Assembly: GCF_001951155.1 (NCBI RefSeq)
Contig: NZ_CP016359.1
Coordinates: 3,124,001 to 3,188,000, forward strand
Direction: 5' to 3'
DNA: 64,000 nt
DNA from: Christiangramia flava JLT2011
Lineage (GTDB): Bacteria; Bacteroidota; Bacteroidia; Flavobacteriales; Flavobacteriaceae
Part shown: positions 52,129 through 59,831 of the stretch, piece after piece
How the letters are laid out: each line of letters begins with the position of its first letter
Position numbering within the stretch: position 1 is the stretch's first letter
Notes under the pieces: generated by a model
Told to the model about the DNA's origin: nothing
Databases searched by the model: none
What the model saw: the letters and a program-made list of their open reading frames with translations, nothing else
Made by a program: the position numbers and the translations under genes

Positions 52129-53160
52129 ATGCTAAAACAATTTGGTGCGAATCCCGGCGGAGAGCGACAGGCGCGAATAGAAAGTTGCAATAATTATGAA
52201 AATGGAGCCTTTCAGAATGTACTTCCCACGCAGGTAAGTCCGGAAAATTCCAGTTTTCTGAAAATGCTTTGGAAATTCATGAATAAACCGGCAAATGTTC
52301 GCCCACAGCAGAACCTGCCCAGCGTTTCAACCAATTTGAACGAACTGCCGCAGCAGGCTTTTGTGTGGTTTGGCCATTCTTCTTACCTGTTGAAACTGCA
52401 CGGAAAAACCATTCTTATAGACCCCGTTTTCAGCGGGAATGCCGCGCCGGTTAGTTTCTTCGGAAAAGCTTTTCCCGGTGCCGATGTGTATAAGGCGGAA
52501 GATATGCCGAAAATTGACCTGTTACTGCTGACGCACGATCATTACGATCATCTCGATTATCTCACCGTTTCCAAACTGAAACCGAAAGTGAGCAAGATTG
52601 TGACCAGTCTCGGGGTAGGGAGTCACTTGCAAAAATGGGGTTTTTCGGAAACAATAATTACTGAGCTGAACTGGTGGGATTCAGCGGAATTTTGGAATGC
52701 ATTGAAAATTACCGCCGCACCCGCCAGGCATTTTTCCGGAAGAAGTTTCAGCAGATTTAAAACTTTATGGTCTTCCTTTATCCTGCAGTTTGAAGAATTC
52801 CAGGTGTATCTGGGAGGAGACAGTGGCTATTCCAACAGTTTTCAGGATATAGGGAAGCGTTTTGGACCGTTCGACCTGGCCGTAATGGAATGCGGGCAGT
52901 ACAATGAGAACTGGCCGGAGATCCATATGTTTCCGGAACAAAGCGTACAGGCTGCTTTAGACCTGCAGGCGAAAATGGCCATTCCGGTGCATCATTCCAA
53001 ATTCGCCCTGGCGATGCATCCCTGGAATGAGCCTTTGCAGCGTTTTCATCGTGCTGCTTCGGAAAAAGAGCTATATGTGGTTTCTCCAATGATTGGAGAA
53101 GTTTATAATTTTTCCGAAGATTACCAGCAGAAAGAATGGTGGATCGCTGCGGAACGCTAA
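52129..53160 (+). CDS. MBL-fold metallo-hydrolase (UlaG/NAPE-PLD-like)
   Basis: A 343-residue protein with the metallo-beta-lactamase fold. The first metal motif is LLTHDHYDHLDYLT (HxHxDH), preceded by WFGHSSYLLKLHGKTILIDP as in NAPE-PLD/UlaG-type hydrolases. Later ligands lie in AARHFSGR-like APARHFSGRSFSR, YLGGDSGYS and VHHSKFALAMHP. These enzymes cleave phosphodiesters or lactones; the substrate is unknown. Co-transcribed with cydAB (1-bp spacing). Confidence 0.85.
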   Translation: MLKQFGANPGGERQARIESCNNYENGAFQNVLPTQVSPENSSFLKMLWKFMNKPANVRPQQNLPSVSTNLNELPQQAFVWFGHSSYLLKLHGKTILIDPVFSGNAAPVSFFGKAFPGADVYKAEDMPKIDLLLLTHDHYDHLDYLTVSKLKPKVSKIVTSLGVGSHLQKWGFSETIITELNWWDSAEFWNALKITAAPARHFSGRSFSRFKTLWSSFILQFEEFQVYLGGDSGYSNSFQDIGKRFGPFDLAVMECGQYNENWPEIHMFPEQSVQAALDLQAKMAIPVHHSKFALAMHPWNEPLQRFHRAASEKELYVVSPMIGEVYNFSEDYQQKEWWIAAER

Positions 53161-53239
53161 ATAAATGATAAAGCCATTGAAAAATATGGGCGTCCCATGG
53201 AATTGCTGTAATTTAAAGCTGGATTTAAAAAGCGAAATT

Positions 53240-53554
53240 ATGAAAAATGCGATTTTAAAAGGAATGCTATTCAGTACTATTCTTTTGTTCTTTGCCTGCG
53301 GGGAAAGTACAGATGTAGTAGAATCTGGAACATACCAGGGAACGATCAAAGAGGTGGAAGCGGCAAAATCTGAAATCTACGTTAATACGGCAGACGATAA
53401 AACCCTGGAACTGTATTTCACCGATAGTACGAAGCTCACCCGCAATGGTAGCAGTGTGGAGTTTTCTGAACTGGAAGAAGGGCAGAAGGTCGAAGTTGAG
53501 GTTGAAAAACAGGGTAAAAGATTAGACCCTATTTCAGTTAATATCATGGAATAA
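53240..53554 (+). CDS. Small lipoprotein
   Basis: A 104-residue protein from ATG 53240 (the upstream extension lacks a signal sequence). Lipoprotein signal MKNAILKGMLFSTILLFFAC with lipobox FFAC. The mature domain (GTYQGTIKEVEAAKSEIYVN, LEEGQKVEVEVEKQGK) looks like a small OB-fold/DUF5666-type beta-barrel. No known function; 2 bp before the next gene, in the cyd operon. Confidence 0.65.
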   Translation: MKNAILKGMLFSTILLFFACGESTDVVESGTYQGTIKEVEAAKSEIYVNTADDKTLELYFTDSTKLTRNGSSVEFSELEEGQKVEVEVEKQGKRLDPISVNIME

Positions 53555-53556
53555 AA

Positions 53557-54042
53557 ATGAACGAATTACCAGAATTTTTCCGAACAGAGGTTTACCACCC
53601 TCTGTTCGTTCATTTTCCGATTGTCCTGTTGCTGATTGCGACCCTTTTTAAGATTGTGAGTTTGTGGTCTAAAAAGGTCACTTATTCTGAAGGAGGCAGC
53701 ATTTTGCTTATTCTGGGGGTAATCAGTGTTTGGATCGCGGTTTATACTGGTGACCAGGCAGATGGGATCGTTTCCAGGCAACTTTGTGACCCAACGGTAC
53801 TTAAAGAACATGAAAACCTGGCCACTACTACTGCCTGGATATTTTCTATGGCCTTGGTGCTGGATCTTTTGCTGAGGTACGTGGAATCATTTAGGAAAAA
53901 ATCTGCCTATTACATCGTAGCTTTGCTAATGCTGGCAGGATCGGTAACGCTTACACTGGCCGGCCACCATGGCGCCGAACTGGTTTACCAGCAGGCAGCC
54001 GGTGTGAATGTTCCAAGCGAAGATTGTTCAGAATTCAATTAA
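53557..54042 (+). CDS. DUF2231-type membrane protein
   Basis: A 161-residue protein with four helices. The N-terminus HPLFVHFPIVLLLIATLFKI and the Asp/Gly-rich segment YTGDQADGIV are the DUF2231 pattern, which occurs near haem-related and respiratory genes. Two His residues in HHGAEL near the C-terminus could bind a metal or haem. Role not established. Confidence 0.75.
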   Translation: MNELPEFFRTEVYHPLFVHFPIVLLLIATLFKIVSLWSKKVTYSEGGSILLILGVISVWIAVYTGDQADGIVSRQLCDPTVLKEHENLATTTAWIFSMALVLDLLLRYVESFRKKSAYYIVALLMLAGSVTLTLAGHHGAELVYQQAAGVNVPSEDCSEFN

Positions 54043-54046
54043 ATAC

Positions 54047-54661
54047 ATGAAAGGAGATAAGAACTACTGGGAAGGGATCTATGAATCCAAAAATTTTGAA
54101 GAGACCAGCTGGTACCAGTCAGAACCAGAATTTTCACTAAATATCATTGAGTCCCTTGGATTGCCTCATGAAGCGGCGATCATCGATATTGGCGGTGGCG
54201 ACAGTATTCTGGCTGAAGCCCTGCTCGAAAGAGATTATGAGAACCTCAGTGTGCTGGACATCGCAGCCAATGTGATTGATCGTGCGAAAACCCGCCTGGG
54301 TGCAAATGCTTCAAAAATCGACTGGATCGTGAGCGATGTGACGAAGTTCGAAGCTTCCACAAAATATGATCTCTGGCATGATCGCGTTACGTTTCATTTT
54401 TTAACTGCCGAAGAGGCTGTGCAGGATTATCTTAAGATCCTTCAGAAGGCTGTAAAATCTGGCGGATATGTTTTTTTGGCGACATTTTCAGAAAACGGTC
54501 CGGAGAAATGTAGTGGTTTGCCCATTAAGCAGTATTCTTCTGAAGAAATGACCAGGTTGCTGGCTCCACATTTTGAAGCTTTGAGCGTTCGCAATATTGA
54601 CCATGTAACTCCCTGGGGCGCCAAACAGAATCTGACAGTGGGATTATTTCAGAAAAAATAA
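54047..54661 (+). CDS. Class I SAM-dependent methyltransferase
   Basis: A 204-residue protein starting MKGDKNYWEGIYESKNFEET. The Rossmann motif I is AAIIDIGGGDSIL, followed by LSVLDIAANVIDRAK (motif II) and WIVSDVTKFE. This resembles the thiopurine/tellurite-type methyltransferases that take small chalcogen compounds. The frame extends upstream into the previous gene; the ATG at 54047 is preferred. Its stop overlaps the next start by one base (TAATG). Confidence 0.8.
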   Translation: MKGDKNYWEGIYESKNFEETSWYQSEPEFSLNIIESLGLPHEAAIIDIGGGDSILAEALLERDYENLSVLDIAANVIDRAKTRLGANASKIDWIVSDVTKFEASTKYDLWHDRVTFHFLTAEEAVQDYLKILQKAVKSGGYVFLATFSENGPEKCSGLPIKQYSSEEMTRLLAPHFEALSVRNIDHVTPWGAKQNLTVGLFQKK

Positions 54662-56064
54662 TGGATCGCAGCGAACTGGAACAACTTTTATTTAGGCAAA
54701 AACAGGCCTTTAAACGAGAAGTTCCCGGTTATGAACGGCGAATAGAGGCGCTTCGGAAACTCTCTTCGATCCTTGAGGAGCATCAGGAAGAATTGATACA
54801 TGCTGTAGCGCGGGATTTTGGCTGGCGATCTCATGACGAGACCTTGTTGCTGGAAATTTACCCCTTACAGGACGAGATCAGGCATGCGATCAAGAACTTA
54901 AAAAGCTGGATGAAAAGTCGGCGTGTGAGTGGTTCCTGGTTTTTATATCCCGCGAAAGCTTTTTACCAATATCAACCAAAAGGTTGCGTAGGCATCATGG
55001 GAGCATGGAATTACCAGTTAATGCTGTGCCTGAGCCCAATGATAGATGCGCTGGCTGCTGGAAACCATATCCTGCTAAAACCTTCGGAAATTGCGCCACA
55101 TTCTGCCGGTTTACTAAAGCGCTTACTGAATGCGAATTTTGACGAGGCCTATGTAAGCTGCGTGACCGGTGATGCCGATACGGCCAGGAATTTTTCTGCA
55201 CTTGGTTTTGATCACCTGTTTTTCACCGGTTCTACCACAACCGGAAAAAAGGTTATGGAAGCTGCCGCACCTAATTTAACGCCGGTAACGCTGGAACTTG
55301 GCGGTAAATCACCGGCCATTATTCATCCTTCTTATTCAGTGGAAAGAGCTGTAAAACGAATACTTACAGGAAAACTTTTCAATGCCGGGCAAACCTGTGT
55401 GGCTCCAGATTATCTAATGTGTCCGGAAAGTCTGAATACCCAGATTGAAGAACAGGCTCGGAATTTTATGCAACAGCATTTTCAGGAATTGCTGGATGCC
55501 GGGCAGTATACATGGATCATTAATGATAAGCATTACGAACGCTTGCAGTCACTGCTAAAAGACGCCGAAGAAAAAGGAGCGAAACTGGTGCCATTGTGGG
55601 ATTCTGAGCCGGAAGACAGGCAGTTTTTTCCTTATTTGATTTTTGGCGTACAGGAGGACATGAGAATCATGCAGGAAGAAATTTTCGGGCCCTTGCTTCC
55701 GGTGCTGAATATAGAATCTCTTAGCGGGTGGATCTCCTATGTGGAATCCAATCCCAGGCCATTGGCTTTGTACTATTTCGATTCCAATAAGAAACGCATT
55801 CGAAGAATGCTTCAGGAAACGAATTCCGGTGGCGTGACCATTAATGATACTATTTACCACCTGGCTCAGCATAATCTGCCCTTCGGTGGAAATGGAGATA
55901 GCGGGATGGGCCATTACCACGGTTTTGATGGCTTTGAAACTTTCTCCAAGAAAAAAGCGGTCATGAAACAATATTCCTTTGCACCTACCGATTTTCTGCG
56001 GCCGCCATTTACCGGGGTCAAAAAGACGTTACTTCGGAAACTGGGAAGTTTTCTGAAAGCCTGA
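54661..56064 (+). CDS. Aldehyde dehydrogenase (class 3/coniferyl-type)
   Basis: A 467-residue ALDH of the class 3 group, which lacks the usual N-terminal extension. Cofactor segment GIMGAWNYQLMLCLSPMIDA, glycine motif FTGSTTTGKKVM, catalytic Glu in LELGGKSPAII and catalytic Cys in NAGQTCVAPDYLMC. The C-terminal tail (PPFTGVKKTLLRKLGSFLKA) is hydrophobic and basic, as in membrane-associated fatty-aldehyde dehydrogenases. Last gene of the cyd transcript. Confidence 0.85.
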   Translation: MDRSELEQLLFRQKQAFKREVPGYERRIEALRKLSSILEEHQEELIHAVARDFGWRSHDETLLLEIYPLQDEIRHAIKNLKSWMKSRRVSGSWFLYPAKAFYQYQPKGCVGIMGAWNYQLMLCLSPMIDALAAGNHILLKPSEIAPHSAGLLKRLLNANFDEAYVSCVTGDADTARNFSALGFDHLFFTGSTTTGKKVMEAAAPNLTPVTLELGGKSPAIIHPSYSVERAVKRILTGKLFNAGQTCVAPDYLMCPESLNTQIEEQARNFMQQHFQELLDAGQYTWIINDKHYERLQSLLKDAEEKGAKLVPLWDSEPEDRQFFPYLIFGVQEDMRIMQEEIFGPLLPVLNIESLSGWISYVESNPRPLALYYFDSNKKRIRRMLQETNSGGVTINDTIYHLAQHNLPFGGNGDSGMGHYHGFDGFETFSKKKAVMKQYSFAPTDFLRPPFTGVKKTLLRKLGSFLKA

Positions 56065-56096
56065 CCCCATTTTTCAGAAATTTAGGGTGAATTCTT

Positions 56097-56104
56097 TAAT
56101 TTTG
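56097..56104 (+). promoter_or_regulatory. Promoter box of nitroreductase gene
   Basis: TAATTTTG, a TAnnTTTG box, 16 bp before the ATG at 56121. This implies a very short leader and its own promoter for the nitroreductase. Confidence 0.45.
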
Positions 56105-56120
56105 AAGGAAAGATTCATTC

Positions 56121-56807
56121 ATGGCCAGCGCAAAAATTATCAACGGTTACCAACACATCCCATACGAGCAACAAATACTTTCAGAAAAAGAAAGTTTCAG
56201 CCGCAGCAGGGAGTTTTATGAATTTCTGGATAAACGCCGCTCCGTAAGGCATTTTTCAGACAAGGAAGTTTCCGAGGAAATCATTAAAAATCTTCTTTTA
56301 AGTGCAGGAACTGCACCTTCCGGAGCTCATAAGCAACCGTGGAAATTCTGTGCGATTTCTAACCAGCAGTTGAAAAGTGATATTCGGCGGGCTGCTGAAG
56401 AGGAAGAAAAGCGAAATTACGAATCGCGAATGAGCGATCGCTGGCTGAAGGACCTGGAACCGCTGGGAACTGATAGCGAAAAGGCATTTCTGGAAATTGC
56501 TCCCTGGCTGATCGTGGTTTTCAAAGAATCGTATGAATTGAATGAAAAGGAGGAGAAGCAGACCAATTATTACGTCAATGAATCGGTTGGAATAGCCTGT
56601 GGTATGCTTATCACTGCGATCCACCAAGCCGGTTTGGTCACACTTACCCATACGCCCAGCCCCATGAATTTTCTGGCCAGAATCCTGGGCAGGCCGGAGA
56701 ATGAACGAGCTTTTTTACTGTTGCCAGTTGGTTATCCTGCAGAAGATGCTCTGGTGCCTGATATTTACAGGAAGAAGTTGGATGATATTGCAGATTTCTA
56801 TAAATAA
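56121..56807 (+). CDS. Nitroreductase-family flavoprotein
   Basis: A 228-residue protein with the FMN-binding Arg cluster DKRRSVRHFSDKEV and the SAGTAPSGAHKQPWKFCAIS segment, close to the iodotyrosine-deiodinase-like branch of nitroreductases. A late segment MNFLARILGRPENERAFLLL and the C-terminal PVGYPAEDA are typical. It reduces small electrophiles using NAD(P)H; the substrate is unknown. Confidence 0.85.
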   Translation: MASAKIINGYQHIPYEQQILSEKESFSRSREFYEFLDKRRSVRHFSDKEVSEEIIKNLLLSAGTAPSGAHKQPWKFCAISNQQLKSDIRRAAEEEEKRNYESRMSDRWLKDLEPLGTDSEKAFLEIAPWLIVVFKESYELNEKEEKQTNYYVNESVGIACGMLITAIHQAGLVTLTHTPSPMNFLARILGRPENERAFLLLPVGYPAEDALVPDIYRKKLDDIADFYK

Positions 56808-56882
56808 AAAAGGCGCCGACTTGTAGGGAAGGAACTCGGCGCCTCGTTGTATAGTATTGTGTAATTGGGGTTTAACACAAAA
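56805..56882 (-). ncRNA. Predicted Crp/Fnr-controlled small RNA (~78 nt)
   Basis: Read on the minus strand, an operator TGTAACATTTGTTACA (56932-56917) lies 37 bp ahead of TAATTTTG (56895-56888). Then comes ~40 nt with C-rich ACCCCAAUUAC, then a 9-bp GC-rich hairpin AGGCGCCGA/TCGGCGCCT (56844-56811) whose loop contains CCUUCCCU, then a run of six T. No gene lies on this strand here, and the hairpin has no T run on the plus strand. All parts of an independent small transcript are present. The ends are estimated. Confidence 0.6.
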
Positions 56883-56887
56883 TTTGT

Positions 56888-56932
56888 CAAAATTAATTGT
56901 TATTTGAAAGACAAATTGTAACAAATGTTACA
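56888..56932 (-). promoter_or_regulatory. Crp/Fnr-type operator and minus-strand promoter
   Basis: Perfect 6+6 palindrome TGTAACAAATGTTACA at 56917-56932, with TAATTTTG on the minus strand at 56888-56895, 37 bp away. In the plus direction no promoter box is found at that spacing, and the palindrome lies only 9 bp before the ATG of the next gene, too close to activate it. Confidence 0.7.
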
Positions 56933-56940
56933 GAAAGGAT

Positions 56941-57351
56941 ATGCCAAAAATCGTTGTGCATCGCGAAACCGAATGGGCTAATAAAGCCAGGAAAGTTGCC
57001 ATTTTCCTGAATGGTAAAAAGCTTGGAACGATTGAAGATCGCCAGGTCATCGCTTTTGAAGTCCCAGAGGGAGAGCAGGAACTGGTAGCGAAAATAGATT
57101 GGTGTCGCAGTAATAAACTAATGCTGCACCTTCAACCTGATGAACTGGAACATGTGAAAATAGAGGGGTTCGTATTCTCATCCTATTTTTTTCCTGTATC
57201 CATGTTGGTCCTGCTGATCTATCTTGGTGTATATTTTACGACCGGCGTAAACAATGTCTATCTGGCAGCTGCAGTCATGTGCTGTCTGGGTTACCTCTTG
57301 TTTTTCCTGAGTGTTGGCCGGAAACATTACCTACAGCTGAAAATAAAATAG
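56941..57351 (+). CDS. Hypothetical membrane protein
   Basis: A 136-residue protein. The first ~75 residues form a small beta domain (VAIFLNGKKLGTIEDRQVIA, LMLHLQPDELEHVKIEGF) and two helices follow (residues ~78-98 and 105-124). The ATG is preceded by GAAAGGAT. The beta domain looks like one that would sit on the membrane surface. No family recognised. Confidence 0.55.
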   Translation: MPKIVVHRETEWANKARKVAIFLNGKKLGTIEDRQVIAFEVPEGEQELVAKIDWCRSNKLMLHLQPDELEHVKIEGFVFSSYFFPVSMLVLLIYLGVYFTTGVNNVYLAAAVMCCLGYLLFFLSVGRKHYLQLKIK

Positions 57352-57374
57352 GCTGCCGGTTGCCGGCAGCCTAT
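57348..57374. terminator. Hairpin between convergent genes
   Basis: A perfect 12-bp stem ATAGGCTGCCGG/CCGGCAGCCTAT with a 3-base loop that includes the stop codon of the plus-strand gene. It can stop transcription from both sides, though there is no long T run. Confidence 0.7.
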
Positions 57375-57395
57375 GAACTTCTGAATATTTTCGGT

Positions 57396-57818
57396 TTATA
57401 AGCCCAGGCTCATGAAACCTTTCTTCTGAAGCTGAAAATCATATAATATTCCGTTTTTCACGACTTTAATCCCTTCCGGAAGTTTGGAAGCATCCACCTC
57501 GAATTTCTTCAGGGAAAATCCGCAGGCGTTAATGATAACGCCAAGCTCTTTGGCCTGCTGAAGAAATGGAGCCATGGTTTCCGCATCGGTAAGTTCCTCT
57601 ACAGTCTTCCCACAAACTATCACTTCGAACTGGCCAAAATGATCGCCGTCTTCTTTCCGAAGATCTTCTGCTGTGAGAAGAATGGGTTTGAGCTGTGGTA
57701 CTTTTTTAGTCAGCACAACATAATTGTGTTCCTGTATTTCTGCGTTTTGTGCGTTGGCCTGTATACCGCTGAACAATATTAAACCAATGATTGCGATAAT
57801 TTTTGATATACTTTTCAT
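57396..57818 (-). CDS. Periplasmic DsrE-family protein
   Basis: A 140-residue protein with signal peptide (MKSISKIIAIIGLILFSGIQ, cleavage after ANAQ). The DsrE/F-like domain includes QFEVIVCGKTVEELTDAETM and LGVIINACGFSLKKFEVDAS. Two Cys (VCGK and ACGFS) occupy positions used in this family for sulfur transfer. Its start overlaps the DoxX gene's stop by 4 bp. Fits a sulfur-trafficking role with the neighbouring genes. Confidence 0.8.
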   Translation of the reverse strand: MKSISKIIAIIGLILFSGIQANAQNAEIQEHNYVVLTKKVPQLKPILLTAEDLRKEDGDHFGQFEVIVCGKTVEELTDAETMAPFLQQAKELGVIINACGFSLKKFEVDASKLPEGIKVVKNGILYDFQLQKKGFMSLGL

Positions 57819-58222
57819 TTTGAGAGTTTTAAAATGTTAGGTGTTTTATTAATTATAAAAAATAGTAGTCCGCCCATAATGGCAATATTCTTGAATAATG
57901 GTCCCAGAGTTTCGATTTGTCCAACCTGAACCGAAAGGGTGATTGGTAGTAAGACCAAGGCGAGAATGATCGCCGCATAACGGGTGTAAAAACCAAGGAT
58001 GAAAGCCAGGCCTGCTATAAGCATGACTACTCCCGAGAGGATGATCAGAGTTTCAGGATCGCCGAAAAAATGTGCAAATCCTTTAAACTTAGCCTGTTCC
58101 AGTTTGGCTACTGTTTTTTTTGTGTGTATTAGATGATTGAAGCCGGCCACCAGGAAGATTCCGCTTAGGAAAATGCGCAAAATGCGCACGCTTCCACGGT
58201 GTACCGCAATAGATTTTTCCAT
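57815..58222 (-). CDS. DoxX-family membrane protein
   Basis: A 135-residue protein with four helices and the DoxX motif RIFLSGIFLVAGFNHLIHTK followed by ILSGVVMLIAGLAFILGFYT. DoxX proteins are small quinone- or thiol-linked membrane proteins found near sulfur-oxidation genes. Overlaps the DsrE gene by 4 bp and follows the hypothetical gene by 43 bp. Confidence 0.82.
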   Translation of the reverse strand: MEKSIAVHRGSVRILRIFLSGIFLVAGFNHLIHTKKTVAKLEQAKFKGFAHFFGDPETLIILSGVVMLIAGLAFILGFYTRYAAIILALVLLPITLSVQVGQIETLGPLFKNIAIMGGLLFFIINKTPNILKLSK

Positions 58223-58265
58223 TTGAATAAAGGTTTAAATTGATAAAAAAGTTCGATTTTATCAA

Positions 58266-58607
58266 TTAAACCCGGGGAGGTGGAGGTTGCGGTAAATTAG
58301 AAAATGAATATGATTTTAATAGGTGTTCAAAAATGGGTTTTTCCACCTGCTTGTTCACCCGCAGATCTGGAACCTGGGGTAGGAGAAAAGAAATATGACA
58401 GAGCTGATCCTGGAATTTAAAATGCGAAAATTCGTTGATCTGCTGCTGATTTTTGTGGGACTTCTGAAGCTGGTATTTTTTACAATTCGGATTGATGACC
58501 GTGACCACACTAGAAGAGAAGATCGCGGGAAGCTGAAGTTCCGCCAAGGCGTAGCTTCCGCAATACACCATTAATAAAAATGCCGCTATGAAGTTTTTCC
58601 AATTCAC
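58266..58607 (-). CDS. Hypothetical secreted protein, GTG start
   Basis: A ~113-residue protein if begun at GTG 58605-58607, which gives a signal peptide (VNWKNFIAAFLLMVYCGSYA). An ATG at 58569-58571 gives a shorter form without it. The mature part has two Cys (INPNCKK, DQLCH) and ends in PPPP. The frame continues upstream through the operator but is not expected to be translated there. First gene of a DoxX-DsrE operon; function unknown. Confidence 0.5.
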   Translation of the reverse strand: MNWKNFIAAFLLMVYCGSYALAELQLPAIFSSSVVTVINPNCKKYQLQKSHKNQQQINEFSHFKFQDQLCHISFLLPQVPDLRVNKQVEKPIFEHLLKSYSFSNLPQPPPPRV

Positions 58608-58611
58608 AGCG

Positions 58612-58656
58612 GCAATGTACTTATTGCAAACGGAAGCGAATGTGACAAAAGTTACA
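58612..58656 (-). promoter_or_regulatory. Crp/Fnr-type operator and promoter of the DoxX-DsrE operon
   Basis: TGTGACAAAAGTTACA (58641-58656; minus strand TGTAACTTTTGTCACA) has, 37 bp along the minus strand, TACATTGC (58612-58619), a weak TAnnTTTG match. The box ends only 5 bases before the GTG start, implying a nearly leaderless transcript or a start further in. Confidence 0.6.
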
Positions 58657-59652
58657 TTAGCCTGGGGTTTCGGCTCTTTCATCAATTATGCCCTCATTTT
58701 TCAGGTCTTGCCAGAATTCTTTGGGAATCTTATAATCAAATGCCTGCATGTTCTCTTCAACCTGTTTTGGTTCGCTTGCCCCGGCCAGCACACAACTTAC
58801 CACTTCCGGAGAATACGAAAACTGAATGGAAGCTTTGCTTAAATCAACATCATATTTACTGGCGATCTTTTTGATCGCATTAAGTTTTTGCACCTTTTCA
58901 TCAGGCATATCACCACCGTAATTATATCGTTCTTTTCCCGAAAGTAATCCTGCATTGAAAGGAGCGGCGGCAATGAGACCGCAGCCATGTTCTTCAATAG
59001 CCGGGAAAAGCTTATCCAATGCTTCTTGGTGATCTATCAAGCTATAGGAAATAGCAGAAAGAAAGAGATCGGGTTCAAATTCGGTATTTAGGGTGCGTAA
59101 TATTGGTTCGATCGTATTAACGCCCAATCCCCAGCCTTTGATCACACCTTCTTTTTTCAGGCTTTCGAGATAAGGCATGGCTCCTCTTTTAGCCACTTCA
59201 AAATGGTCTTCCCAGGTAGTGCCTTCTTCATATTCCTCATTGTGATCTGGCGAGAGATCGTGGATAAAAACATAATCGATGCGTTCAATTCCCAGTCGCT
59301 GGTAGCTGTCTTCCAGGGAGCGCTGAACGGCTTCAGCCGTATAATCATACTTATAATCGAAAGGTGAAGGCTTGTTCCACATGGTATCCGGAATTTTTTC
59401 CGAAGCTTTTAATACGCGGCCTACTTTTGTGGTGAGCGTGTAGTCATCCCGGTTCTGATTGTGCAGAAAATGCCCGAAACGCCTTTCGCTCAAACCCAGG
59501 CCATACCATGGCGAAGTATCATAATAGCGAACCCCGGCATTCCATGCTGCTTGTAGGGTTTGCTCAGATTCCTGATCGGTAAGGACCTTAAAACCATTTC
59601 CCATGGCTACTCCCCCGAGGCCAAAATGGTGGTTGAAATTGATCTTTTTCAT
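58657..59652 (-). CDS. Aldo/keto reductase
   Basis: A 331-residue TIM-barrel oxidoreductase with family motifs: GVRYYDTSPWYGLGLSERRF (catalytic Asp and Tyr), a Lys in TTKVGRVLK, YVFIHDLSPDH and FSPEVVSCVLAGASEPKQVE. It resembles the pyridoxal/L-fucose dehydrogenase-like branch. The stop is directly beside a Crp/Fnr-type palindrome. NAD(P)-dependent; substrate unknown. Confidence 0.85.
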   Translation of the reverse strand: MKKINFNHHFGLGGVAMGNGFKVLTDQESEQTLQAAWNAGVRYYDTSPWYGLGLSERRFGHFLHNQNRDDYTLTTKVGRVLKASEKIPDTMWNKPSPFDYKYDYTAEAVQRSLEDSYQRLGIERIDYVFIHDLSPDHNEEYEEGTTWEDHFEVAKRGAMPYLESLKKEGVIKGWGLGVNTIEPILRTLNTEFEPDLFLSAISYSLIDHQEALDKLFPAIEEHGCGLIAAAPFNAGLLSGKERYNYGGDMPDEKVQKLNAIKKIASKYDVDLSKASIQFSYSPEVVSCVLAGASEPKQVEENMQAFDYKIPKEFWQDLKNEGIIDERAETPG

Positions 59653-59769
59653 AGCTGTTCTTTTTTCTTAAAATTACCGGGAATTTCGTCGCTGCCCAAA
59701 AAGATTAACTCCCTGTAACATTTTCCGTCAGGTATTTAAGAAAACACTTAGAAAGTGCCGGTAGAGACT

Positions 59770-59814
59770 TGTAACAAAAGTTACTGCCCTAACTACCCAT
59801 TATTTATATTTTTG
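59770..59814 (+). promoter_or_regulatory. Crp/Fnr-type operator and promoter of hydroxylase-persulfide dioxygenase operon
   Basis: TGTAACAAAAGTTACT (59770-59785) with TATTTTTG (59807-59814), a perfect TAnnTTTG box, 37 bp from the operator start. The hydroxylase start codon lies 17 bp after the box. Confidence 0.8.
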
Positions 59815-59831
59815 TTTTAGATTTTTAAAAT

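Noticed and set aside
56811..56844. Hairpin as the terminator of the nitroreductase gene.
   Set aside because: On the plus strand no T run follows; the T run is on the minus strand, so it serves a minus-strand transcript better.
59714..59729. A TGTAACATTTTCCGTC stretch as another Crp/Fnr operator.
   Set aside because: Only the left half fits the palindrome, and no promoter box lies at the 37-bp distance in either direction.
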